Translations under genes and position numbers: made by a program
From: Dinghuibacter silviterrae
GTDB lineage: Bacteria; Bacteroidota; Bacteroidia; Chitinophagales; Chitinophagaceae
Assembly: GCF_004366355.1 (NCBI RefSeq)
Contig: NZ_SODV01000001.1
Coordinates: 1,736,001-1,800,000 of the forward strand
Reading direction: 5' to 3'
DNA: 64,000 nucleotides
The notes under the pieces: model-generated
The model's database searches: none
What the model was told of the DNA's origin: nothing
What the model saw: the letters and a program-made list of their open reading frames with translations, nothing else
In this document: positions 8,206-15,714 of the stretch, piece by piece
Layout: every line of letters begins with the position of its first letter
How positions within the stretch are numbered: position 1 is the first letter of the stretch

Positions 8206-9246
8206 TTAGCGAGTTGTCGATTTTGTTGGAAAAAAAAGTGCTCGATACCGGACACTTTTTCCGCGAGCGGGCAGCACGAACCGCCTGACCACCGTCAGTC
8301 GATAGATCCCCGTCTTTATCCGGTACGCTTCCGCGGCATAGACCCCCGGCAGGGCCACCTGCCCGTTGACCCAGGACGCGTGCAATCCCCAAAGGGACCC
8401 GTTGTACCCCGCGGACAAACGGTAGGTGACGAGGGGAATAAATCCTTCGTGTTGAGCGGCGGTGTTCCCGTATTCGTGGGTCGTGCCATAAGCTCCGGCG
8501 ACGGTAGCGCCGCCGGTTAAAAAGTAGTGGCGCCGCCAGACAAACGTATAGGCATACCCCACCCCGGGGCCCATTTCGAAAAAGCGGGCGCTCCTGGTCT
8601 TGTATCCTGAACTGTCTTTTGACAGAAAGGACGGCGCCAGCGCGCTGTCCGCGCGGATAGAACCGAAATAGAGCTCCCAGCCGGCCAGAAAAGAACCGGC
8701 GGACCGGAGCTGCCATTCGTCCGAGACCATGGCGGCGCGATAGGAGAAACGGCGGAAGTTGAATACATAATACCCGGCGGCGCCGCCGTAGGCTACGCGG
8801 AGGTCCGGGCGGGAATAGTCTGCGTCCATGCGAAGGGCGGCGTCGGGCAGGTAATAGCCATGATAAAACTGTCCAAGAAGGTCCACGGAAAACCGCCTGA
8901 AATAAAAGTGGGTTTGGAGGTCGAGGTAGCGGGTCCTGCCTTTTTCATTCGGGGGCGCGAGAAAACCGAGGCCGGCGGCCAGGTTCAGGGTCACGAAGCT
9001 ATAGGTAGCGCCGATGCCGATGTTCGGCGGGGTATTCGGCCGGTATTTGAGGGTTCCCCCGGGTTCGGACAGCAACAGGCGGGTATACTTCCTGGACGTA
9101 AAGATCCGGGCAGTGATTTCCCGGTGGTAGGAATGGTAGTAGGTAGAGTCGAATGTCTGCGCCAGGCCGTAAAAAGGCACCAGGACCGCTATAATTGTTT
9201 TACAGAGGGTCCCGTATCTTTGGGGTATGGCGGAAGATTTGCACAT
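8206..9246 (-). CDS. DUF4421-like predicted outer-membrane or secreted protein
   Basis: 346 residues from the ATG at 9246. A signal peptide-like segment (KTIIAVLVPFYGLAQ, about residues 15-29) comes before a motif reading YYHSYHREITARIFTSRKY and a series of alternating aromatic beta strands, fitting my recollection of the Bacteroidota DUF4421 family of probable outer-membrane barrels. The exact start is uncertain: the best ATG lies 20 bp inside the divergent reductase gene, making the two 5' ends overlap. The gene ends 46 bp before the efflux adaptor but is probably a separate unit because the sigma-54 promoter lies between them. Function unknown. Confidence 0.65.
   Translation of the reverse strand: MCKSSAIPQRYGTLCKTIIAVLVPFYGLAQTFDSTYYHSYHREITARIFTSRKYTRLLLSEPGGTLKYRPNTPPNIGIGATYSFVTLNLAAGLGFLAPPNEKGRTRYLDLQTHFYFRRFSVDLLGQFYHGYYLPDAALRMDADYSRPDLRVAYGGAAGYYVFNFRRFSYRAAMVSDEWQLRSAGSFLAGWELYFGSIRADSALAPSFLSKDSSGYKTRSARFFEMGPGVGYAYTFVWRRHYFLTGGATVAGAYGTTHEYGNTAAQHEGFIPLVTYRLSAGYNGSLWGLHASWVNGQVALPGVYAAEAYRIKTGIYRLTVVRRFVLPARGKSVRYRALFFPTKSTTR
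9195..9222 (+). promoter_or_regulatory. Bacteroidota-type promoter of the reductase gene
   Basis: A TTG at 9195-9197 and the box TATCTTTG at 9215-9222 match the -33 / -7 (TAnnTTTG) pattern, with a rather short 17 bp spacer. The box ends only 4 nt before the ATG at 9227, so the transcript may be nearly leaderless. Confidence 0.6.
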
Positions 9247-9700
9247 CGCGACTGGTACAAAGGTAGAACAATACGAAGGTCTCCTACCACAAATCACGGG
9301 CCTTCTCGAAGGGGAAACGGACCTGGTGGCCAACCTGGCCAATATTACAGGGGCGTTGAAAGAACAGTTCGGCTGGTTTTGGGTGGGGTTTTATCTTGTC
9401 AAAGGAGAAGAGCTGGTCCTGGGCCCGTTCCAGGGACCCGTAGCCTGTACCCGGATCCGCAAGGGTAAAGGGGTTTGCGGGACCAGTTGGGCGGAAGCCA
9501 GGACCGTGATCGTTCCCGACGTCGAGGCGTTTCCGGGGCACATTGCCTGCAGCAGCCTGTCGCGTTCGGAGATCGTCGTTCCGCTGATCAGGGACGGCGT
9601 GGTCCGGGGGGTGCTGGACGTGGACAGCGCCGAACTGGATACGTATGACCTGACCGACCGCCTGTACCTTGAACGCGTAGCGGCGATGATTCCGTTTTAA
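9227..9700 (+). CDS. Free methionine-(R)-sulfoxide reductase, GAF fold (MsrC/YebR type)
   Basis: Reduces free methionine-R-sulfoxide with thioredoxin, a cytoplasmic oxidative damage repair step. 157 residues form a single GAF domain of the fRMsr class. The family's cysteines are visible: one in GPVACTRIRKGKG, one in GVCGTSW and one in HIACSSLSRSEIVVPL, matching the catalytic/resolving set. WFWVGFYL and GVLDVDS are family motifs. Single gene between a divergent DUF4421 gene and a YtxH gene. Confidence 0.92.
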   Translation: MAEDLHIATGTKVEQYEGLLPQITGLLEGETDLVANLANITGALKEQFGWFWVGFYLVKGEELVLGPFQGPVACTRIRKGKGVCGTSWAEARTVIVPDVEAFPGHIACSSLSRSEIVVPLIRDGVVRGVLDVDSAELDTYDLTDRLYLERVAAMIPF

Positions 9701-9776
9701 CGCTTCAAAGACCATTTTTGGCATGGTTATTTCGTTTTTTTGAATCTAATCGCTAACCAAAAGTAAAACCATTTCT

Positions 9777-10004
9777 ATGGCAAAAAATTCCACCTTCCTC
9801 ATCGGTCTGGCCGCTGCGGCCGCCGCCGGTGCCGCCCTGGGCCTGTTGATGGCGCCCAAAAAGGGTAGCGAGACCCGCAAAGACATTTCCGACAAAATCG
9901 ACGAGATCTACGATCATTTGAAAAGCGTAGGACGCAAGGTAAAAAGTCACGCCAGCAACATGCAGGATGACCTGTATGATCTCCGGAACCAGGCAAAGGT
10001 CTAA
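9777..10004 (+). CDS. YtxH-domain small membrane-associated protein
   Basis: 75 residues with one alanine/glycine-rich transmembrane segment (about 6-26, ending LLMAPKKG, the YtxH hallmark) and a charged helical tail (SETRKDISDKIDEIYDHLK). YtxH proteins are widespread, often general-stress related, with no defined biochemical role. It stands alone, with a strong hairpin just after its stop codon. Confidence 0.85.
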   Translation: MAKNSTFLIGLAAAAAAGAALGLLMAPKKGSETRKDISDKIDEIYDHLKSVGRKVKSHASNMQDDLYDLRNQAKV

Positions 10005-10007
10005 TAA

Positions 10008-10030
10008 AAGGCCGCCGGAATGGCGGCCTT
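10008..10030. terminator. Bidirectional hairpin terminator between convergent genes
   Basis: Inverted repeat AAGGCCGCC / GGCGGCCTT with a 5 nt loop, directly after the YtxH stop and overlapping the stop codon of the convergent cytochrome gene. A-rich on the left and T-containing on the right, it can act in both directions. Confidence 0.7.
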
Positions 10031-11408
10031 ATAACGTCTTCAGGTACTCCAGTACTTCCTTCCTCTCCTTATCCGACAGCTTATCCCCAAAGGTGTGTCC
10101 ATAGTTCCCATAACCGGGCAAGGTCGTGTTGTACACGGTACTTCCCCCGGGGGCCGCGAACGTATCCACCTTGAACCCGATGTCCTGGTAGTCGTACACG
10201 GTTTTCGAACCAAGAAAGCGGCTCCAGTAGGTGGGTCTGTTTTTGCTATCCAACACCGCCTCCAGCGTGGGGACGGACCCGTTGTGGAAGTAGGGGGCGG
10301 TGACCCAGATCCCGTCGAGGGGTGGGGCGATATAGCCGTTGAAGGGGGATAGCTGGGCGGGATAAGGACCGCTGGAAAACCAGGAATTATTGAACCAGTC
10401 GATAAACTGGGGGTATTGGAAATTACTTTTGTATAAAAAGGAATCCGTACGAACGATCTCTTCAGGGATGAGGAGGTTGGGGTACGCACCCTCCGGTCCA
10501 TACGTCCCGTGACAATGCGCGCAGAGGGCGGTAAAAATCTCCTTGCCCCGGGCAGCCAGGCCGGCATCCACAGGGTAGGGATACTTGGGTGGTTCCAGCG
10601 TCAGCAGCCACGACAGGACGTTCGGGATGTGGCTGTCGACAACGTTCGCCTCCGCGGTGTCTTCCACGGTCAGCAGGTTCGACGCCATCAGGAACTTGCC
10701 AAAGTCCCCGCGGCCAAAGCCGTTGTAGAACATCGCGTGCTTTTTCTTGAGGAGCCACCAGGCGGGCACGTCGGTGGGGATGACTTCCGCGGGGATGGAC
10801 AAAGAAGGCGTATCGCTCCAGTGCAGGGTTCGCGGATCACGGTGGGCGGCCAGCAGGGCGGCCAGGCGGTCGGCGGTATTGACGCCCCTGACACGGGTCA
10901 CCAGGGACGGGTATACGGTGCCGGTCACCTGGATAAACCGGGCGGCGGCTTCGTAGTGGTCCGAATTTTTGCCATAATAGGCCTTAATAAAGCCGCGCAG
11001 GATCTGGGGTTCGGCGTGCAGGTTGTGGGTAAAGTCCTGGTCGGTATTCCCCAAACCGATGATGAGCTTGTCCCCGAAGACCTGGGCATGACACTGCAGA
11101 CAGTTGGGGACGACCACCATCACCCCGTTGGGGGCCTTGACGGCCGTGAAATTATATGGTATATTGGCGTTTAGGCCGTCCCGGGTGATATAGTGGTGTT
11201 TGTCTTTGCCGAGTGCCTTGATAAAGAATTCATAAGGGATGCCGCTGCGGAGGTAGTCGCCTTCTACCACATAGGCATAGCCTAAAGAAGGATCACCCGA
11301 CCGTTGCTGGCTGGCGGGGATATACACCGGTTTGGGAGAGGGCTCCCGTGCGGATAAAATGAACAAAACACCTGCAATTACGCCCCCTATAACCACGGAT
11401 CGTTTCAT
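10029..11408 (-). CDS. RoxA-like dihaem cytochrome c
   Basis: Exported redox protein, 459 residues, with an N-terminal membrane or signal segment (about 1-20). Two covalent haem motifs are present: CLQCH (C103-H107) and CAHCH (C296-H300). The C-terminal half carries the segment WVTAPYFHNGSVPTLEAVL, shared by the dihaem peroxidase / RoxA superfamily. The protein therefore probably resides in the periplasm or on the surface and handles peroxide or oxygen chemistry; the substrate cannot be assigned. RoxA-like homologues in Bacteroidota are mostly uncharacterised (family knowledge). It has no cytochrome-maturation or oxidase neighbours and diverges from a PAS-like gene across 39 bp. Confidence 0.8.
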   Translation of the reverse strand: MKRSVVIGGVIAGVLFILSAREPSPKPVYIPASQQRSGDPSLGYAYVVEGDYLRSGIPYEFFIKALGKDKHHYITRDGLNANIPYNFTAVKAPNGVMVVVPNCLQCHAQVFGDKLIIGLGNTDQDFTHNLHAEPQILRGFIKAYYGKNSDHYEAAARFIQVTGTVYPSLVTRVRGVNTADRLAALLAAHRDPRTLHWSDTPSLSIPAEVIPTDVPAWWLLKKKHAMFYNGFGRGDFGKFLMASNLLTVEDTAEANVVDSHIPNVLSWLLTLEPPKYPYPVDAGLAARGKEIFTALCAHCHGTYGPEGAYPNLLIPEEIVRTDSFLYKSNFQYPQFIDWFNNSWFSSGPYPAQLSPFNGYIAPPLDGIWVTAPYFHNGSVPTLEAVLDSKNRPTYWSRFLGSKTVYDYQDIGFKVDTFAAPGGSTVYNTTLPGYGNYGHTFGDKLSDKERKEVLEYLKTL

Positions 11409-11447
11409 AAATTCAGTATATTCCGTTACTAACGTAATCTACGCAAT

Positions 11448-11900
11448 ATGCCGATGTATAACACCTACAGTTTTACTAAATCCGATTTTGCTGCCATGTT
11501 GCAGCACATCGTAGACCTGATACCGGACTGGATGTTTCTTTATGATCCCGCCGAAGACCTGGTCGTTTACCACAACTGCAAACACGGATGGATGTTCAGG
11601 GCCGGTGCGCCACCGCCCGGCGACGTCCCTATCCGGCTGCGGGAACTGCTGGAGCCCATAGTGGTTCCCCAGGACTGGTCCATACTGGAAAACAACGCCC
11701 GGGAACTGCAACAGATGAGCGGGTCCGGCGTTCGCGAGGTTCGTTTCAGGCTCCTTGCCCAGGACATGATCCCGAGGTATCGCTGGTGTTCCTTCCGCCA
11801 AAAAGTGTTCTGGCAGGACGAAGGCGGAGGGGTAAAGCTGATCCTTTGTATCAGCAGCGAGATCCGCAGTACGCTTGCAGACCCGCTTTGTTATTCCTAG
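11448..11900 (+). CDS. Small PAS-like protein
   Basis: 150 residues, no membrane segment. HIVDLIPDWMFLYDPAEDLVVYHN resembles the start of a PAS domain, and the C-terminal RWCSFRQKVFWQDEGGGVKLILCISSEI resembles its last strands, so the whole protein is probably a single PAS sensor or decoy domain with no output. A second ATG two codons in is an alternative start. Divergent from the cytochrome gene; an 11 bp palindrome CGTTACTAACG lies between them. Function unknown. Confidence 0.6.
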   Translation: MPMYNTYSFTKSDFAAMLQHIVDLIPDWMFLYDPAEDLVVYHNCKHGWMFRAGAPPPGDVPIRLRELLEPIVVPQDWSILENNARELQQMSGSGVREVRFRLLAQDMIPRYRWCSFRQKVFWQDEGGGVKLILCISSEIRSTLADPLCYS

Positions 11901-11919
11901 ACCTTTCTTCCTACCTTTG
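11888..11919 (+). promoter_or_regulatory. TTG / TAnnTTTG promoter
   Basis: TTG at 11888-11890 and TACCTTTG at 11912-11919, separated by 21 bp, in front of the small membrane-protein gene whose ATG is only 4 nt further on. It overlaps the end of the preceding PAS-like gene. Confidence 0.65.
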
Positions 11920-11923
11920 AGGG

Positions 11924-12097
11924 ATGGGTATCTGGAGACAAGTCGCGGAATATCTGTATCTGAAAAAAAAGGATCCGGACGCGCCCCGGGGGATCAACTT
12001 CCGGCTCATGCACGGGATGAACCGCATCTCGATCTTTATTTTCCTAATCGTTATTATCGTCCTGTTGGTCAGGCTGGTGCGCTATCTGCTCCACTGA
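11924..12097 (+). CDS. 57-residue single-pass membrane protein
   Basis: Short gene reading MGIWRQVAEYLYLKKKD..., with a charged N-terminal half and one strongly hydrophobic helix (ISIFIFLIVIIVLLVRLV, about 36-53). It is preceded by a good promoter and lies in the gap before lpxB, so it is probably real. It resembles a short Bacteroidota family I recall as DUF6728, but that name is uncertain. Its 3' end overlaps the convergent lpxB end by 29 bp. Confidence 0.65.
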   Translation: MGIWRQVAEYLYLKKKDPDAPRGINFRLMHGMNRISIFIFLIVIIVLLVRLVRYLLH

Positions 12098-13190
12098 GGT
12101 AGCGTACAATGCTCGCTGCCGCGTTCGCGGAAGCGTCCCCACCTTGTTGCAGGATCCGTTTCAACGCGGCGTAGTCTTCCATGATCCGCGCGCGGTACGC
12201 CTCGTCCTTCAGCAACTTTTCCAGTTCGGTCCGGACATTGGCGGCATTCATGTCCCCCTGGATCAATTCCTTGACGACCGGTTTGTCCATGATGAGGTTG
12301 ACCAGCGATATGTACTTGACCTTGATCAGCCGCTTGGCGATTTCGTAAGAGACCTGGCTGCCCTTATAACAAACCACTTCGGGGACTCCGAAAAGCGCGG
12401 TTTCCAGGGTGGCGGTGCCGGACGTGACCAGGGCCGCGCGGGCCTGTCCCAGGAGACCGTAGGTATTGCCGCGGACCGTTTGCACGTCCGGGTAATCTTG
12501 TAGTAAGGGCGCATAGTAGGCATCGTCGAGGCTGGGTGCCTGGGCGACGACAAACTGATGATCGGGAAAAGCACGGCTCACTTCCAGCATCACGGGCAGC
12601 TTTAAAGCCACTTCCTGGGCCCGGCTGCCCGGTAATAAAGCGACGATGGGTTTCCCGCCGGCATGGTCCGCCGCCTGCCGTTGGGCGGCTTCCACGACCT
12701 CCACGAGAGGATGCCCCACGTATTCCACTTCGTACCCCCACTTGTGGTAAAATTCCTTTTCAAAGGGAAGGATGACCAGCATTTTGTCCACGCTTTCCTT
12801 GATCCCCTTGACCCTTGATTCCTTCCAGGCCCAGACCTGCGGGGAGATATAGTAGATGACACGGATCCCCTGGGTATGCGCCCAGCGGGCGATGCGGAGG
12901 TTAAAGCCCGGGTAGTCGACCAGGATGAGCGCATCGGGTTTGTACGCCAGGACGTCTTCCTTGCACATCCGCAGGTTGCGCAAGATCGTGGGCAGGTTCC
13001 GGACGACCTCTACGAAACCCATAAAAGCCAGTTCCTTATAGTGTTTGACCAACACCGCCCCGGCGGCCTCCATCATGTCTCCGCCCCAGCAACGGAATTC
13101 CGCCCCGGAATCATGGGCTTTCAGGGCCTTGATCAGGTTGCTGCCGTGTAAGTCCCCGGAGGCTTCCCCGGCAATCAGGTAATAACGCAT
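12069..13190 (-). CDS. lpxB: Lipid-A-disaccharide synthase
   Basis: Joins UDP-2,3-diacylglucosamine and lipid X to form the lipid A disaccharide, a peripheral membrane step of Gram-negative outer-membrane synthesis. 373 residues, normal for LpxB. The N-terminus MRYYLIAGEASGDLHGSNL is the LpxB signature, and YISPQVWAWKESRVKGI, LLPGSRAQEV and SGTATLETALFGVP are family motifs. Last gene of the surE / membrane protein / lpxB block, adjoining the preceding stop codon with no gap. Confidence 0.96.
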   Translation of the reverse strand: MRYYLIAGEASGDLHGSNLIKALKAHDSGAEFRCWGGDMMEAAGAVLVKHYKELAFMGFVEVVRNLPTILRNLRMCKEDVLAYKPDALILVDYPGFNLRIARWAHTQGIRVIYYISPQVWAWKESRVKGIKESVDKMLVILPFEKEFYHKWGYEVEYVGHPLVEVVEAAQRQAADHAGGKPIVALLPGSRAQEVALKLPVMLEVSRAFPDHQFVVAQAPSLDDAYYAPLLQDYPDVQTVRGNTYGLLGQARAALVTSGTATLETALFGVPEVVCYKGSQVSYEIAKRLIKVKYISLVNLIMDKPVVKELIQGDMNAANVRTELEKLLKDEAYRARIMEDYAALKRILQQGGDASANAAASIVRYLSGADSAPA

Positions 13191-13520
13191 TTACAGGATG
13201 AGTTTGACCAGCAGGGCGGCGATGCCATAGAGGACCGTCGTCACAAAAATGCCTTTGGCCGTCTGGTCCTTACCCGCGTTGATGTACAGGGTGAAAAGAA
13301 CGGCGTTGGCTAAGAGGGATATGCTGGTGATGGCGGTGATCAGGTTGTGCTGCTCCAGGAGCAGGTTTAGAAATTCGCGGAACGTAAAGAGACGGTACTT
13401 CACAAAATAATACACCACAAAACCCAGGATAGGGGCCAGCGCGCCGATGGCCAGGCCCAGACCTACGTGGTCTTGTTTGAAGAACTTGAACCGGTCCTTT
13501 TTGATGCTTACAGTTGCCAC
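13191..13520 (-). CDS. Small multi-pass membrane protein between surE and lpxB
   Basis: 109 residues with three predicted transmembrane helices (about 19-41, 60-80, 88-107) after a basic N-terminus. No known domain. It overlaps the surE end by 13 bp and abuts lpxB, so it is co-translated with both. Its place in the operon suggests an envelope role, but no function can be assigned. Confidence 0.8.
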   Translation of the reverse strand: MATVSIKKDRFKFFKQDHVGLGLAIGALAPILGFVVYYFVKYRLFTFREFLNLLLEQHNLITAITSISLLANAVLFTLYINAGKDQTAKGIFVTTVLYGIAALLVKLIL

Positions 13521-14314
13521 GCCTTTTCCAGTTGTTGTTTAATGGTATAATTGGTCAGGTCGAATTGTACCGGTACCACGCTCACGTAATTATTTTGCAG
13601 GGCCCACACATCGGTATCCGTTCCTTCGTCAAAATTCACAAATTCTCCCGTTAACCAATAATATTTTTTGCCGCGGGGATCGAGCCGCTCGTTAAAATCC
13701 TCCTCGTATTTGGCATACGCCTGCCGGCAGACCTTGACCCCCTGTAACAGCTCCATCGGAACGGACGGAATATTGACGTTCAGCGACAGGTGACGGTGGA
13801 TCTTGTCTTTCAAAACCTTTTCCACGAGCAGGTGGGCGTAGTACCGGGCTGCCGTAAAATCGGCCTCCAGGCTGTAGTCGAGGAGGGAAAATCCCAGGGA
13901 CGGGATCCCTTCGATGGCGGCTTCGATGGCCGCGCTCATCGTACCCGAATAGATCACGTTGATGGAATGGTTGGGACCATGGTTGATCCCCGACAGGCAT
14001 ATATCCGGTTTACGGTGCAGGACTTTGTCCACCGCCAGTTTCACACAGTCCACCGGGGTACCGCTGCATTGCCAGGCTTCCACCCCTTCCATCAGGGTCA
14101 CCTGCTCCATCCGGAGCGGGTAGCCGATGGTGATGGCGTGACCCATGCCGGATTGTGGTTTGTCCGGGGCCACAACGACGATTTGCCCCAGGTCTTTGAC
14201 GGCTTCCACGAGGTTCCGGAGGCCCGGTGCGGTGACGCCATCGTCATTGGTCACCAGGATCACCGGTTTATCGCCTTTCTGCGGCGGTGCTTGTTTTTCC
14301 TTAGATTGTGCCAT
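13508..14314 (-). CDS. surE: 5'/3'-nucleotidase SurE
   Basis: Metal-dependent phosphatase removing phosphate from nucleoside monophosphates, linked to stationary-phase survival. 268 residues. The N-terminal metal site ILVTNDDGVTAPGLRNLV and the second motif CLSGINHGPN are intact. A charged 15-residue N-terminal extension precedes the usual start. First gene of the three-gene block ending in lpxB. Confidence 0.95.
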   Translation of the reverse strand: MAQSKEKQAPPQKGDKPVILVTNDDGVTAPGLRNLVEAVKDLGQIVVVAPDKPQSGMGHAITIGYPLRMEQVTLMEGVEAWQCSGTPVDCVKLAVDKVLHRKPDICLSGINHGPNHSINVIYSGTMSAAIEAAIEGIPSLGFSLLDYSLEADFTAARYYAHLLVEKVLKDKIHRHLSLNVNIPSVPMELLQGVKVCRQAYAKYEEDFNERLDPRGKKYYWLTGEFVNFDEGTDTDVWALQNNYVSVVPVQFDLTNYTIKQQLEKAWQL

Positions 14315-14396
14315 AGTGCAGTTCCTTTGCGCGCGGTAGGCGCCCCGCGCCTCACAAAAATGCCCATTTTACCCCCTTTCGCCAAATTTTTTGTCT

Positions 14397-14443
14397 TGGA
14401 ACTAAAAAAGTTAGTATTTTAGCTACTAAACTTAGTACCTACT
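14397..14443 (+). promoter_or_regulatory. Promoter and probable auto-operator of the XRE/S24 regulator
   Basis: A TTG at 14397 and TATTTTAG near 14415 resemble the -33 / -7 boxes. Overlapping the -7 box is an imperfect inverted repeat AGTTAGTA ... TACTAAACT, followed by a third half-site CTTAGTAC just before the ATG. Three half-sites over a promoter fit autorepression by the LexA/CI-like product of the next gene (inference). Confidence 0.55.
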
Positions 14444-15211
14444 ATGGCCATCGCTGGTAAAAACCTCAAATACCTGCGCAAGCTGCGCGGCTGGACGCAG
14501 GAAGAATTTGCGACCCGTTTGGGTATCAAACGATCCCTCTTAGGCGCCTATGAAGAAGAGCGGGCCGAGCCCCGGACCGAAGTCCTGGAGCTCGTCAGCG
14601 ACATTTTTAAGGTCACGCTGGACGACCTGCTCCGGACCGACATCGGCGACGGATCCGGGGGGAACGGCAATTACCTGTCCAAGCGCCGCCAGCTCAAATT
14701 ATCCATTCCCGGACAGGCGGTCATTCCGTTCGTACCCCTAAAGGCGGCGGCCGGTTATTTAAACGGGTACGGAGATCCCGAATTTGTCGATGAATTAAAT
14801 ACCTTTACCCTGCCCATGCTGGCCTCGGGGAACTTCCGGGCATTTGAGATTGTGGGTGACTCCATGTTGCCGACCCCCAGCGGCTCCGTGATCGTGGGTG
14901 AGAAGGTGGACGACATGGACACCGTAAAAAGTAACCAGGCATATATCGTCGTGTCGAAAACGGAGGGGATCGTCTACAAACGCATCCTCAGGAACAACCG
15001 GTCCAGGGCGAAGGTGACCCTCGTCAGCGACAACCCGGTATACGAGCCCTACCAGCTCAACCTGGAGGACATCATGGAGCTCTGGCAGGCCCAGGTGGTG
15101 ATCACCAAGGTCAGCCCGCAGCAGCGCTACGACGTGACTTCCCTGTCTCACCTGGTGTCCAACCTCCAGGAACAGGTCAGCGCGATTAAGAAGAAGCTGC
15201 CCAACGGTTGA
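14444..15211 (+). CDS. XRE-family regulator with LexA/CI-type S24 domain
   Basis: DNA-binding regulator, 255 residues. N-terminal helix-turn-helix (about 6-62: LRKLRGWTQEEFATRLGIKRSLLGAYEEER) and C-terminal S24 peptidase-like fold (about 115-225) with GDSMLPTPSGSVIVGEKV, where Ser of GDSM is the nucleophile position, and a probable catalytic Lys in GIVYKRIL. The C-terminal tail looks like a short coiled coil. Such proteins may self-cleave on DNA damage or be non-cleavable phage-type repressors; no Ala-Gly cleavage site is obvious besides AAAGYLNG at about 104. No phage genes are nearby. Confidence 0.85.
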   Translation: MAIAGKNLKYLRKLRGWTQEEFATRLGIKRSLLGAYEEERAEPRTEVLELVSDIFKVTLDDLLRTDIGDGSGGNGNYLSKRRQLKLSIPGQAVIPFVPLKAAAGYLNGYGDPEFVDELNTFTLPMLASGNFRAFEIVGDSMLPTPSGSVIVGEKVDDMDTVKSNQAYIVVSKTEGIVYKRILRNNRSRAKVTLVSDNPVYEPYQLNLEDIMELWQAQVVITKVSPQQRYDVTSLSHLVSNLQEQVSAIKKKLPNG

Positions 15212-15228
15212 AAACCATTGTTGCAAAC

Positions 15229-15714
15229 ATGTCATATACTCCTGAAACCGAAAAACCGGTCAAACCCTCTGAAACGATCAATGTCCTGACCATCCTGACT
15301 TTTATCGGATGCGCCTACGCCCTTTTCCAGGCATTTGTCGGTTTTTTCAATGCCGAGCACAACTATCATCAACTCGTCGGGATGCAGCAACAGGTGCAGG
15401 ATGCACCCGGTGTGCTCAAGACCCTGACGGGCCCGGGCATGGTCGAGATCGCCCGGAAAACCTGGGTCAACCGCGTACCCATCTTTCTGCTCTCGCTGCT
15501 GGGTATCGGGCTTTGTGCTTCAGGCGCCGCCCTTATGAGGACCGGGAAGAAGCGGGGATTTTATTTCTATCTCGTTGGAGAACTGCTTCCGACGGTTACC
15601 AGCCTCGCTTTTATCGGTACCGGTTTTTTAACGGGCATCTTCCTCGTCATCGGGCTGATCATCAGTCTCGTGTTCATTGCGTTGTACGCAAGCCAGTTGA
15701 AGACGCTGCGCTAA
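15229..15714 (+). CDS. Four-helix membrane protein, unknown function
   Basis: 161 residues from the ATG at MSYTPETEK; a TTG 21 bp upstream would overlap the previous gene. Four hydrophobic helices (about 20-40, 86-105, 113-135, 138-155) separated by short loops, with a soluble segment (about 43-80) after the first. No recognised domain. Its stop overlaps the stop of the convergent kelch gene by 4 nt. Confidence 0.7.
   Translation: MSYTPETEKPVKPSETINVLTILTFIGCAYALFQAFVGFFNAEHNYHQLVGMQQQVQDAPGVLKTLTGPGMVEIARKTWVNRVPIFLLSLLGIGLCASGAALMRTGKKRGFYFYLVGELLPTVTSLAFIGTGFLTGIFLVIGLIISLVFIALYASQLKTLR

Noticed and set aside
8160-8255. The longer adaptor start at 8255
   Set aside because: It would overlap the preceding gene by 50 bp, place the sigma-54 promoter inside the gene and add a leader without adaptor-like features.
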